DNA from: Bacteroides nordii WAL 11050 = JCM 12987
Lineage (GTDB): Bacteria; Bacteroidota; Bacteroidia; Bacteroidales; Bacteroidaceae
Direction: 5' to 3'
Assembly: GCA_000613465.1 (NCBI GenBank)
Contig: BAJA01000003.1
Span: 124,001-188,000, forward strand
Length of the DNA: 64,000 nucleotides
Both the position numbers and the translations under genes were made by a program. The notes beneath the pieces are model-generated. The model ran no database searches and had not been told where the DNA came from. It worked only from the letters and a program-made list of their open reading frames with translations. Shown here piece after piece: positions 40,379-50,952 of the stretch; within the stretch, counting starts at the first letter, position 1; the number at the start of each line of letters is the position of its first letter.

Positions 40379-42309
40379 TTAATACCAGATTTGTAGTCCG
40401 GCATCGTGATAAAATATTCGTTCTTCTTTACCTTTTGTTCGGTCTTTTAATAATAGAATGGTATTTTTAGGTACATGCTCATAAATCAGAAAATCGTCTG
40501 TACAAACTTGACGTCCTAATGAATGCCATTTTTTATCAAAATAATAAAGTTCATAAAGATGTCCGGGTTCCATACTGTTTGTATCAGACTTTGGGGTGAA
40601 TTTAATTATATATACAGATTGCTCTTTGTTTTCATCTAGATCAAGTCCAATCCAATATTTAGTACTTTTAGTATTGGCTACTGTTTCGCGATCGCCATCG
40701 AAAGCAAAATGCAATTCTTCGTTTGGAACTTTATAACCTATTGGGATTCCTATTATTTTTCTTATACCAATTGGTGTTTGGGTATAGAAAGTAAGTTCGG
40801 CTAAAGACGTTCTGCTTGTAATTGGAGTTTTATAGCGTAAATATCTAAAAGAATTAGAATTGTTGATTTGTAGAATATTACCTCCAAACGGCATTGTACG
40901 AATGCTGTTAAGTAAAACGGCATCACTAAAGTCGGGGCTATTTGCTCCTTCGAAACGCCCTCCAATCATATTACCCCATTGATTGCTCCAATTAGAGAAT
41001 ACTGGATATTTACGATAGAGGGTTATTGTTTCCTTTTGTATGGTATCCGGAATGAAATATCTTATATTGCCGCTGTCCTGTAATAAAAAAGGATAGGATA
41101 CGGCATGGATATGATCGCCATGAGGGCGTGCAATGACGTATACAATATCTGTTCCTATATTATTGAATGTGATTAGGTTATCTTGAGCGCGGCTTATTGC
41201 TATAGGTTGCCAATTCCTTCCTGTACTGAAAGTGCATAAACATAAAAGTTCGTTGTTTGCTTCTTTGATGTTCAGGGATATAGAATCTGTGTAACCATAT
41301 TCTGCTGAAACATCGTAGATATGACTATCATTTAGACTTGGAACCTTTTGCATTTCTATCGGGTAGGACTGCGTTTTGAATGTGGTACGATAAACTTTTG
41401 ATACTTTTTTTATAGAGTCTATGCGAAACGGATATCTGTCTGTCGGTGCAGGTCGATAAGTTACAGGAAACTCGGACGCATCGATTTTGTTGAATCGTTT
41501 TGCTTCTTTGTCTTTTTCATAAAGTGTGTAGGTTTCGTCGTTGTTTAATACTAATGACACCCAAGTGTGTCCAAGGGTGCTATAGTTAGCCCATCTGGGT
41601 ACCATATCTAATGTGGCAGGAATAGCCAGTGAACGAAGAATAGCGGTTTGCAGAATACAACGTTGGGAGCAATTGGCTTGTTGCAGCTTATCTATGGTTA
41701 ATACATCCGGTGAATAGGGGCATAAGGGGGTGCTTGTCGAACGGATTTTATAATAGAATCGGATAGGAGAGAAAAAGCTTGTTTAATATCTGTTATTCCT
41801 TCTATAATGGCGCCGTATTTTTGTTGTAGCGTTTGTCTCCATCCTAAGGTCAGTTGTTCGTTCATTGTTCGATAAGGTAATATCAGACGACAAAACTGCT
41901 CGAATGATATCTGGCTATGCCACGGGGCATTTTCCCATGACAGAAAAGCCTGTTCGATATTTTCTATCAGAAATTCGGATGAGATGGTATCAGAATCGTT
42001 AACCCATATTATTTCTTTGGGGGAGTATTCCATTATAGATGATTGCCAGGCAGCTTTTACTGTTTTGGTGCTGACAGGAGGGGTTAAAGCATGGATTTTC
42101 TGTTTGTAACTATCAATCGCTTTACCATAGGGAGCTTTGTAATCTTGCATGTTCTCTATAAGGAATAAGGCGGCTTTGTATTTTAAGCTATCTGTCGGGC
42201 TGGTAGTATAATGGGCCAATACTTTGTTCAGTTGTTCTGTTGTCTGTCCTATACTATACGAAGGAACAGTGAAAGACAGCAGCAGTAAAAAAGTGATTCT
42301 GATTCTCAT
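40379..42309 (-). CDS. Secreted transglutaminase-like protein with F5/8-type C-terminal domain (frame break at 41713)
   Basis: Joined frames give about 644 residues. Signal peptide RITFLLLLSFTVPSYSIGQ, a helical part, then the transglutaminase-like core: ANCSQRCILQTAILRSLAIPATLD with the candidate catalytic cysteine and, further on, STLGHTWVSLVL with the candidate histidine. The end (FAFDGDRETVANT, KYWIGLDLDENK, HLYELYYFDKKWHSLG) resembles an F5/8 type C (discoidin-like) domain. The break at 41713 reads ATTCACC where ATTTCACC restores PISPDVLTIDKLQQ. Bacterial proteins of this fold are mostly peptidases, amidases or cross-linkers of proteins. Target unknown. It is 26 bases before the Sel1-repeat gene. 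Confidence 0.72.
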
Positions 42310-42324
42310 ATTATTGCAGATTTA

Positions 42325-44063
42325 TTATTTGGAATGTTCTAAAAATTCTCGAGCTTGCTTTTTATATTGCTCTGCTTTGGGGTTATAGACCTTGGGAGAT
42401 ATATTTATAATTTCCAAGGCAGTTTGGCGGGCTCCTTCTATGTCTTGAATATGTCGTTGTAAACACATTATCTGATATCTGGAACGTAGATTTGTGGGTA
42501 TAATGGCAGCTATGGTTTTCAAAGTGGTTAATGCATCGCTATATTGTGATAAATGGGCATAGCAATCGGCCATACGATAGTAAAGAGATATATTGGAAGT
42601 ATACAGGGAAGCTTTTTTATATATGGGTATAGCTTCTTCATATCGTTTTTGTTTAGCTAATGAGTTGGCATATTGTGTAAGGAAGGCTTCGGAAGTACTT
42701 GCTTGTTCTAAAAGTCGGGCTAAAAGATTGCCGGCTTCTTCGAATCGTCTTTCTTTAATTAGTCCGATACTTTTTTTAAGCCCTATTTGCGCATTGATTA
42801 CTCTGCATTGATGATATAGCAGTATGGATGCGATACAGCAAAAGATAATGCTGATTAGTCTTTTAATTAGGGTAGGGAGACTAAATCGGTTATTGGATGC
42901 AGCCAATAAAATAGCTCCATAGTTTAGTAGTAAAAACCAAGTGGTTATTGCAGCATATATGAAGTTGAATAACGCCATTATGGCAATGGCTAATACAATA
43001 GCTAATGCTTCTCTGTTTTTTTGTCGAATAGCCAGATAGCCAAGTAATATGAAAAATCCCAGATACCAGATGAAACCTGTGATACCTCCTTCTATGGCTT
43101 GTTCCAGATAGTCATTATAGGCCATTGCAACTAAAGAAGCATTTTGGTGTTCTGTTGTTGATGGTTGGCTGCAAAAGTAGGATGCTTGTTTCAAGTTATA
43201 GTTTCTCTCGAATAATCCATATCCGTAGCCTTCAATCGGATTTTTTGCAACCATTTCCGTACTAAGTTTCCAAATGAGTAAACGCCCGTCGGCAGAATCC
43301 TTCTTAATTTGATAAATATGTATTCCGGTAAAAAAGATTGTTGTACATAAAAGGGAGAGTAATAAGGCTCTTCTTATATAGTTGCTTTTTTTCCAAAAAC
43401 GATGGATACGTTTGCCGGAAAGGAGGTAAGTGGCTAATAGGATGGCACCTCCAATATAAGCAGTCCTGCATTTCAATATGAATAAAAATAGAAGTATACA
43501 TCCGAATAGAATTTTGTAAATAAATGTTTTATCAAGATTCCTGATTCTTTCAATAAGAATGGGCAAACAGCAAAGTATGAAAATTGCATTCGTGTTTGGA
43601 TTTTCATTTGTGCCGGAAATAGGGAAATATTTACTGTATGAGTCAATAATGTTTAAAGATTGTCCGAGCATAAATACCAACTGGATAATTGCAATACAGA
43701 GAAGAATGTTTTTTATAAATGTAATGTTTATGATTTGTATCCGTATTAAAAAAGAAAGTGTTATCAGGTAGATGATACTTGAAATTAAATAGAGAGAACG
43801 GTAGTATTCGCCATTAGTGTGGTAGCAGTGTAACAGAATGTATACTCCCCAAAAAAACACAATACAGCTATATATAGATACTTTTTCATAACTGGTGTTA
43901 TGTATCGCATAAAACGCTGTTATTAAAGTTAATAAAGATACTAATATAGAAAAAATAAGGTGTTGGATAAGGAGGGGTAAACGAATATGCCGCTATCGAA
44001 TGTGATTGCGATGCTTGTTAATATAAGTATAATAATCGATAAGACTCTTAATAGTTTTGCCAT
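42325..44063 (-). CDS. O-antigen ligase/polymerase-like membrane protein with C-terminal TPRs (frame break near 43975)
   Basis: With the repaired start at 44063 (MAKLLRVLSIIILIL) the protein has about 579 residues. It has ten or more membrane segments, the GTNENPNTNAIF and GRLLIWKLSTEMVAKNPIEGYGYGLFE motifs of the Wzy_C/O-antigen ligase superfamily, and about 130 C-terminal residues of TPR repeats (YANSLAKQKRYEEAIPIYKKA, YRMADCYAHLSQYSDAL). Near 43975 GGGG should be GGGGG (plus strand) to link the N-terminus to the rest. Members with TPR tails transfer glycans to lipid A, to other lipids or to proteins (as in pilin glycosylation). It opens the island operon. Substrate unknown. Confidence 0.72.
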
Positions 44064-44098
44064 GTGTGTGTACATAGTATTAATTTTAATGGATTTTA

Positions 44099-44106
44099 CA
44101 AAAGTA
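44099..44106 (-). promoter_or_regulatory. Probable -7 promoter element of the island operon
   Basis: The minus strand reads TACTTTTG, a full TAnnTTTG match, 36 bases upstream of the repaired start at 44063. Confidence 0.5.
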
Positions 44107-44300
44107 GACGGATTTTGTATCGGTTGTCATGTATGTTTTGATGTTTGGTCTGTTAATTTTGTTATTTATTTTAAATTGTGGAAACGGCATTGCTTCTGAG
44201 AGTAGCTGAAGATTGTAGTATTTACACTTCCTGAAATAAATGTACTATTGAAAAAGAGGTACTTTGGGATAGTGATAACTGATATAATCTATAAGTTATT

Positions 44301-44438
44301 ATGCCCGATTTACAATCGGTTTTGTTTGGCATGCCGGCAGTGAATTTGTCGTTTATACTTCCATTTATTTGTTTTGTAGTGGTAACTATATATGGACACC
44401 GGTCTTATAAAAGGATGAAGAAGGTGCGTAGTAAATAA
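44301..44438 (+). pseudogene. fucP: Displaced 3' fragment of fucP, holding the right direct repeat
   Basis: Bases 44313-44421 repeat 31740-31848 exactly and in the same strand. An ATG at 44301 happens to be in frame and gives 45 codons: MPDLQSVLFGMP to YGHRSYKRMKKVRSK. The last residues differ from the fucP copy and may be the original end of FucP before the island came in. It is too short to be a transporter. It lies 88 bases before the sensor gene of the PUL. Confidence 0.85.
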
Positions 44439-44489
44439 TCTGCTTGTCTTTTTATTAATGAGAGAGTTGGGCGTGATTCTTATTTATCG

Positions 44490-44497
44490 TATTTTTG
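44490..44497 (+). promoter_or_regulatory. Probable -7 promoter element of the hybrid sensor gene
   Basis: TATTTTTG matches TAnnTTTG, 29 bases upstream of the ATG at 44527. A TTGG at 44466 is a possible weak -33. Confidence 0.45.
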
Positions 44498-44526
44498 TGC
44501 AATAAAGAATCTAATTCGTCTCTGGT

Positions 44527-47500
44527 ATGAAAAACATAAAGCATCAGAATATAAGTAGGATTACCTTATTCCTTATTTCACTATTTTGGGTTACCAAGCT
44601 TGTTGCACAAGACATATCGTTCAACTATTTATCTACTGAGAATGGACTTTCACAGTTCACAGCCTACTGTTTATATAAAGATGAACTTGGCAGGATATGG
44701 ATAGGAACACGTGACGGATTGAATGTATACAATGGTAATTGGGTGCGGAGTTATAAGCCGGAGCGTGGGAATGAACATTCTATTGTTGGAAAAGATGTCA
44801 GGAGGATTTGTGGGGATGGTAAGGGACATTTATATATACAGACAATTGAGGGAATATGTATTTTTGATATGTATTCCGAAACGTTTGAAACAATCCAGAA
44901 AGGGCCGGGGCATTCAATTACCTATAGTTCTGATACATTATTGATAGGTGGTAATGGTTCTGTTTATTATTATGATGTTCTGAATCATCAGGTAAAACCT
45001 TATTGTTCTTTAGAGGGAGATATACAGGTCTCTTCTTTATTGAAAGATAAAACCGGACGGTTGTGGCTTGGGACCCGGGGGGATGGATTGTATTGCTTGA
45101 AGAAAGGAGAAATGAAGCAGTTGTGTGTTTTACCTCAATGTAATGTTTTTAATCTTTATCAGGATTCATCCGGTGACATTTGGGTGTGTACTTGGGAAGA
45201 CGGACTTTACCACATATCTGACAATGGAACAGTACATTATACGGATGGAGGAGCAGATAGAACACATTGTATATCATCCAACTCCGTAAGAGATTGTTGT
45301 GAAGATAATCAGGGAAACCTATGGATTGCAACTTTCAATGGTTTGGATAAGTTTGATAAGAAGAAAAACGAATTTGTCTATTATACTTCTACAGATATAC
45401 CGGGAAGTTTGAGTAATGCTTCTGTTTATTGCATTATTAAAGATCACCAGGGAACTCTCTGGGTAGGCACTTATTTCGGTGGGGTGAACTATTTTAATCC
45501 CGAATATGAAATTTATACCCATTATCGTCCCGGATTGCACGAGAACGAGGGACTTAGTTTTCCGGTGATCGGTTGTTTTGCAGAAGACAAGAGTGGAAAT
45601 TTATGGATTGCTACCGAAGGAGGTGGGCTGGACTTCTATGATCGTACCAACAAGCGTTTCAAGTGGTATAAGCATAAAGAGGGACACAACTCTCTTTCGC
45701 ATAATAACATAAAAGCTTTGTACTATGACGAAAAGCGAGAGGCACTTTGGATCGGTACTCATCAGGAGGGGCTTAACAAACTGGATTTAAAAACAGACAG
45801 AATTACCACTTATAAACTTCCTGATGTGGCAGGAAAGCAATTGTCTAATGTAATACTGGACATTATTCCCTATAAAAATGAATTGCTGCTGGCTTCTTAT
45901 GATGGTGTTTTTCAATTCAATCCCGAAACGGGAAACTTTACTCTGTTATTAAATCTGTTTTCTCATCGTTTGAAAATAGATTCGGAGGGACTCTTGTGGA
46001 TTGGGGTAGAGGGACATGGCGTATATGCTTACCATTTTGATACGAAGGAGCTGGTGAATTACAGATATGATCCGGAGAAGACAAATTGTTTAAGCGATAA
46101 TATGATCACCTGTATAACCGAAGATCGTCATCGCAATCTGTGGTTCTCAACGATTAGTTCCGGCATTGACGTTTATTACCGGGAGACAGGTAAATTTGAG
46201 AATTTCAATTCTAAGAAGAACGGTTTAGGCAGTGATTGTATCTATGCTGTAACAGAGTCTTTAAACGGCAAATTGTTACTGACCACTAATCAGGGATTCA
46301 CCCTTTTTGATTATTACACGAAGTTGTTTTACAATTATGATAATGAGAATGGCTTTCCTTTCACTACGCTGAATGAGAACTCATTATATCAATGTAAAGA
46401 TGGTGAAATATTTCTGGGAGGTATCAAAGGGATGGTTTCATTCTATGAAAAAAGTCTCAATATTTCTCCTAAACCTTATGATATCTTTCCGGTAGGACTT
46501 TGGGTGAATGGCGAAGAAGTGGGTATCAATGACAAGACAGGTATTCTGAAATCTTCTTTTTATGACACCTCTGCTATTACGCTGAAAAGTGATCATTCGG
46601 TTTTGAATCTGGAATTTGCCGTTTCTAACTATATTGCTGCCAATCAGCATGAGTTTGTATATCGGTTAGAGGGATTTTCCAATGGTTGGACAAAGATATA
46701 CAAGCAACGTACTATTACTTATACCAATCTGTCACCGGGTGACTATACCCTGATTGTAAAACCGGCAGGAATTAATAATGTGTACCAACCGGAATATCGT
46801 CTTAACATAACCGTTCTTCCTCCTTTTTACAAAACGATCTGGCTTATCTTATCTATGTTGTCATTACGATTAGCCTTCTTTATTATATAGTGAGGACCTA
46901 TCATGGAAGAATAAAATTGCAGGAATCTCTTAAATACGAGAAACAGCACATTCGGGATGTAGAAGAACTGAACCAATCTAACTCCGTTTCTTTACTAATA
47001 TTTCTCATGAGTTCCGTACTCCGTTGACGGTTATTGTGGGGCAGATTGAAATGTTACTGCAGGTACAGTCGTTTCCACCGGCTATTTACAATAAACTTCT
47101 GAATGTTTATAAGAACGGGCTCCAGTTACGGGGATTGATCAGTGAGTTACTTGATTTTCGCAAGCAGGAGCAAGGTCATATGAAGATAAAGGTGAGCAGG
47201 CATAATCTGGTTGACTTCTTATATGAAAACTATCTGCTTTATATCGAATATGCATCTACCCGGCATATCAAATTCTATTTCAATAAAGATCAGGATCAGT
47301 TGGAGGTTTGGTATGACTCGCGTCAGATGCAGAAAGTTATTAATAATTTGCTGTCAAATGCTTTTAAGTATACTCCAGAGAAAGGAAGTATCTCCATCAA
47401 CATCAGTAAAAGAGGAGAAGAAGCTATTATTGAAGTGCAGGACAGTGGTAAAGGAATCAAGCCGGAAGAAGCAGGGAAGATTTTTGAACGCTTCTATCAA

Positions 47501-48569
47501 ACCAGCAATGATCCGGAGAATACTCAGGGAACAGGTATTGGGTTGGCCTTGAGCAAAGGTATTGTGGAGTTACATAAGGGGCGGATTGAGGTTAGTAGCA
47601 ATCAGACGAGTGGAACAACGTTTACTATTGCGTTAAAGTTAGGAAATGCCCATTTCACCGCAGAACAGATAGAGACAGAGGAGCCGAAAGAAGAGGAAGC
47701 AGCAGTCATAGTCGAATCGAAATTCATGGTTGAGCAGCAGGTGCTGGATGATACGGTGAAGGAACGTATCAAAGGAGCGAAGGTGTTGATTGTGGAGGAC
47801 AATGACTCTTTAAGAGAAATGTTGGCGGGTCTGTTTGAGCCTTATTATGAGATAATAACCGCTGCGGATGGAGAAGAAGGATTGAAAGAGGCTCGTGATA
47901 GAATGCCTGATCTTATTATTAGCGATGTGGTTATGCCTAAAATGACCGGTATTGAACTCTGCAAACAGATAAAGCAGGATTTCGAAACGTGTCATATTCC
48001 GGTTGTTCTATTGACGGCCCGTACTGCGATAGAGCATACCATTGAAGGCCTGCGTATTGGTGCGGACGATTATATTACGAAACCTTTTAATGTGAACCTG
48101 CTTATTTCCAGGTGTAATAATCTGGTGAACAGTCGTATCGTATTGCAGGAGAAGTTTAGTAAACAGCCACAGACCCGTGTTCAGATGTTAGCAACCAATC
48201 CGATGGATAAAGATCTGTTGGACCGTACCGTTGCCATTATTGAAAAGAATATGGATAATGCAGAGTTTAGTCTGAATGACGTGATTCGTGAGTTGTGTAT
48301 CTCTCGCACCAACTTCTTCTCTAAAATGAAAGCTATTACCGGACAAACTCCGAACGATTTCATTTTGACAATTCGTTTGAAAAAAGCCGCTTATCTTCTG
48401 AAGAATGAATTGTTCTTGTCAATAGCTGAGGTGGCAGACCAGACAGGTTTTAGCTCTCCCCGTTACTTCAGCCGTTGCTTTAAGGAAGTATATGGCATCA
48501 GCATTATTCTATCGCACGGGTAATAAAGACGAGGATGTGGAAGAAACGGAAGAGGAAACTGGCGGGTAA
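44527..48569 (+). CDS. Hybrid two-component system sensor-regulator of the PUL (three frame breaks)
   Basis: Repaired, this is a protein of about 1,348 residues: signal peptide, two seven-bladed propellers made of repeats such as GRIWIGTRDGLNVY and GTLWVGTYFGGVNYF, a Y_Y_Y domain (HEFVYRLEGFSNGW), one membrane helix, a histidine kinase (TNISHEFRTPLT with the phospho-histidine, NNLLSNAFKYT, GTGIGLALSKGIV), a receiver (LIVEDNDSLREM, phospho-aspartate in IISDVVMP, TKPFN) and an AraC-type DNA-binding domain at the C-terminus. Breaks: 46859 (TT for TTT), 46981 (AA for AAA), 48502 (C for CCC). Such proteins sense oligosaccharides of the target glycan in the periplasm and switch on the neighbouring PUL. 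It stands first, 600 bases before the PUL genes. Confidence 0.88.
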
Positions 48570-48808
48570 AGAGGCGTTCATCATCGTATAAGTCTTTGGT
48601 GTATGATATATGCCCTATTCTGTATCAGTCGTTTTTTATGTACGTGATATTCTCTTCACCTCTTATATTGGATTCATTCGGCAAATATGTAGTAGTCAAA
48701 AAAGTAATTACAGATATTTCTCAAAAGAAAATTTTGGGTAGAATAGACTTCGCTGATATTATGTAATCATCTGATTTATAACAGATAATAACCTCTTGTT
48801 TAATGTAT

Positions 48809-48891
48809 TGCAAAAGTGTACATTTATTCATGTGTTAATTGTACATTCTTGTTATGCAAAGATGTACAGTTTTGTAGTGCAAAAGTGTACA
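48809..48891 (+). repeat. Four TGTACA motifs with exact 23-base period
   Basis: TGTACA occurs at 48817, 48840, 48863 and 48886, each 23 bases apart. Three of the four units share a longer form TGCAAA(A/G)(G/A)TGTACA (48809-48822, 48855-48868, 48878-48891). The second unit keeps only the core. TGTACA is itself palindromic. Confidence 0.85.
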
Positions 48892-48985
48892 CTCTTACAA
48901 GGCAGAGGGAGTTTGTTAAAGAAAGGTGTTAATAATGTTAATGTAATAGCAGGAGTAAGTTTAATACGAAGTTTATTAAATGAAT

Positions 48986-49092
48986 GTGCACTATGCGTAC
49001 AATCAGGTGCACATTGCGTACAGAATAATTCCTGCATGTTGTGTATCGGTGAATTGTACTTGATGTGCCTCCTTTAAGTACGCAATATGCAT
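48986..49092 (+). repeat. GTGCAC-TGCGTACA motif: two direct and one inverted copy
   Basis: GTGCACTATGCGTACA (48986-49001) and GTGCACATTGCGTACA (49007-49022) are 21 bases apart. A third, inverted copy AGTACGCAATATGCAT (49077-49092) matches the complement of the second at 13 of 16 positions. Confidence 0.8.
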
Positions 49093-49168
49093 CCCTCTCT
49101 TTCATATTTATTCCACTTTTGTTGCATCAAAAACCGATGTAAAACTTATCAATTTTAAAATTTATAGT

Positions 49169-50934
49169 ATGAAAAAGACATTATTCTCCGCAATGTGTGC
49201 TTTGTTTCTCTGCTCAGGCATGAGTGCGAAAGTAATCTATGTAACTACTGATGGTAATGACAACAATGCCGGGACTTCCTGGGAGACGGCAGTGAAAGAT
49301 TTGAATGTAGCAATAAGTAAAGCCGATAAAGGTGATGATATTTATATTGCTGCAGGTACCTACGTTTTCAATACATCTATTATGATGAAAAATGGAGTAA
49401 GCTTTTATGGTGGATTTGCCAAAGGGGAAACCTCTGTCGATGTACGTCAACGGCCTAATCCTCAAACTGAACCTTGGAACTTTACAAATGAAACGATTTT
49501 TACTGGTGAGAATGAAAACCGTTTGATGGAACGTGAGGATAAAAGTTCTCTTTGGGATATGCTGTATGTGGATGGAATTACTTTTAATAATTATAAGGTA
49601 ACCAAGGACTGGCGTTTTTTATATTTTAGAAATTCAGTTACTTTCCAGAATAATAAAGTGATTAATTGCGCAGCTAATGCTACTCTTGTTTATGGTGAAG
49701 AGAATTTCATAGTGCGTGATTGTTATTTTGCGAATAACAGCAATTTAGGTGATTTGACGAAGACTAATTCAGTGATTTATTTTTGTGGTTATGCAGTAGG
49801 CAGTTTGCCAAATCGTATGGAGAACTGTGTTTTTGAAGCTAACAAAATGCAATCTTTTGGACTTTATAATTATAATGGCGGACCACAGAATCAATCAGAC
49901 GAAGTACTGATTACCAAGTGTCTTTTTAAAGATAATACAGATAAATGTATTGGAATTGCTTATGATTGGTCAGAAGGTACGATGGCGATAACGGACTGCC
50001 TGTTTGAAGGAAATGCTACGACTGTTTCTGGTACTGTGCTTTCCGGAAAGTCAAATGTGCAGGCAAGTTTTGCTAACAACATTATTCGTAATAATCAAAA
50101 TACAGCAGAAAGTGGAGACGAATGGAGAAGTGCTCTTATTACAACGGTTTCCAATATGGTTCTTGCTAATAATCTGATAGTGAATAATACAAGTAAGCAG
50201 TTACTGATAGACATTCAGGGAGGTACCCAGTTGAATAATACCATTGCCAATAATAAAGGTACTTTGTATATTGATGGTGCCGGTAGCCCCTTCTGGTATA
50301 ATAATATTGTAGTAAACAACGAAGCAAGCAGAGAAAAAGCAGTGGAGGTTGCAGCTAATAACGAACAGTGTTGGATAGAATACAGTGCTTTTGATACAGA
50401 GATTGATTTTGGAGAAGCAACGAATAGTAATAATGTTGTAGATGCTACCCCTTTTGTAAATCCTGCTTCTTTCAAAGGGCTGCTACGGATGCAACTCAGA
50501 AAGAGGAGTCTGCAAAAGCTGATTATTCTCTAAAGGAGGCTTCGTTGGCCATAAACTCCGGTACTACTGAATTTGACTATAATTGTGAGCTGGAAGATGC
50601 CTGGGTTGAAAAATTCATGAAGAAAGATATTGCCGGCAATAATCGTATTGTAAATGGTAAAATCAATATGGGAGCTTACCAGGGTTCGGCACTCACTGGC
50701 ATTTATCCGAACAAAGCAGATAACGGTTCCTCAGTGGTGGCTTATGGGAATCAGTTGGTAGTAACTTCTGATGAAAACTCGGTTGTAGAGGTTTACTCTA
50801 TCGTAGGTGAAATGGTACTTACTATGCCGGTTGCTGCGGGTGATAACACTATAAACATGTCCGGAAATGGTTTCTATCTGGTGAAAGTCAGCAATGTAAA
50901 CGGTTCGAAGACATTTAAAGTTCTGGTGAAATAA
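49169..50934 (+). CDS. Secreted right-handed beta-helix protein with type IX-like tail (frame break at 50477)
   Basis: Joined frames give about 589 residues. Signal peptide LFSAMCALFLCSGMSA, then IYVTTDGNDNNAGTSWETAV and DDIYIAAGTYV, the usual opening of pectate-lyase-like parallel beta-helices, followed by repeated strands ending in N-rich turns (NNKVINCAANAT, NCVFEANKM, KCLFKDNTD, NNIIRNNQN). The last 70 residues (QLVVTSDENSVVEVYSIVGEM to FYLVKVSNVNGSKTFKVLVK) are a sorting-tail-like domain. At 50477 GGG should be GGGG (AAAGGGGCTGCT). No catalytic residues of a known lyase or hydrolase could be placed, so it may bind or cut the target glycan. It precedes susC by 18 bases. Confidence 0.75.
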
Positions 50935-50952
50935 CTTTAGAAATAAAATAGT

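Larger units (their letters stand above)
31740..44421. mobile_element. Putative 12.6-kb genomic island inserted at the 3' end of fucP
   Basis: Two identical 109-base direct repeats bound the segment. One is the 3' end of fucP, the other a displaced copy of it with no gene around. All six genes between lie on the minus strand, while the genes on both sides lie on the plus strand. Integration that regenerates the 3' end of the target gene leaves just this picture. No integrase or transposase is inside, so either it was lost, the enzyme acted from elsewhere, or homologous recombination did the work. A tandem duplication followed by replacement, or an assembly error, are the alternatives. Confidence 0.6.
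48570..49168. promoter_or_regulatory. PUL control region with two iterated GTAC-motif arrays
   Basis: This 599-base gap between the sensor gene and the beta-helix gene has no credible gene; a frame of 93 codons at 48796-49077 is made of the repeats. It holds two iterated motifs described separately (48809-48891 and 48986-49092). The density of repeats suggests a control region, probably for the PUL operon that begins at 49169. I see no strong TAnnTTTG element near 49169. Confidence 0.55.

Noticed and set aside
43987..44199. Open frame of 70 codons on the plus strand
   Set aside because: It is antisense to the start of the ligase-like gene, which has a signal-like hydrophobic N-terminus and a promoter; no protein family resemblance.
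44301..44438. Small membrane-protein gene before the sensor
   Set aside because: It is an exact copy of the last 109 bases of fucP with a chance start codon; no sign of an independent gene.
48809..48891. Small CRISPR array
   Set aside because: The period is only 23 bases and the conserved part 6-14 bases, with no room for spacers, and there are no cas genes.
48796..49077. Open frame of 93 codons between the sensor and beta-helix genes
   Set aside because: It is made of the iterated TGTACA and GTGCAC motifs; the cysteine-rich translation is a by-product.
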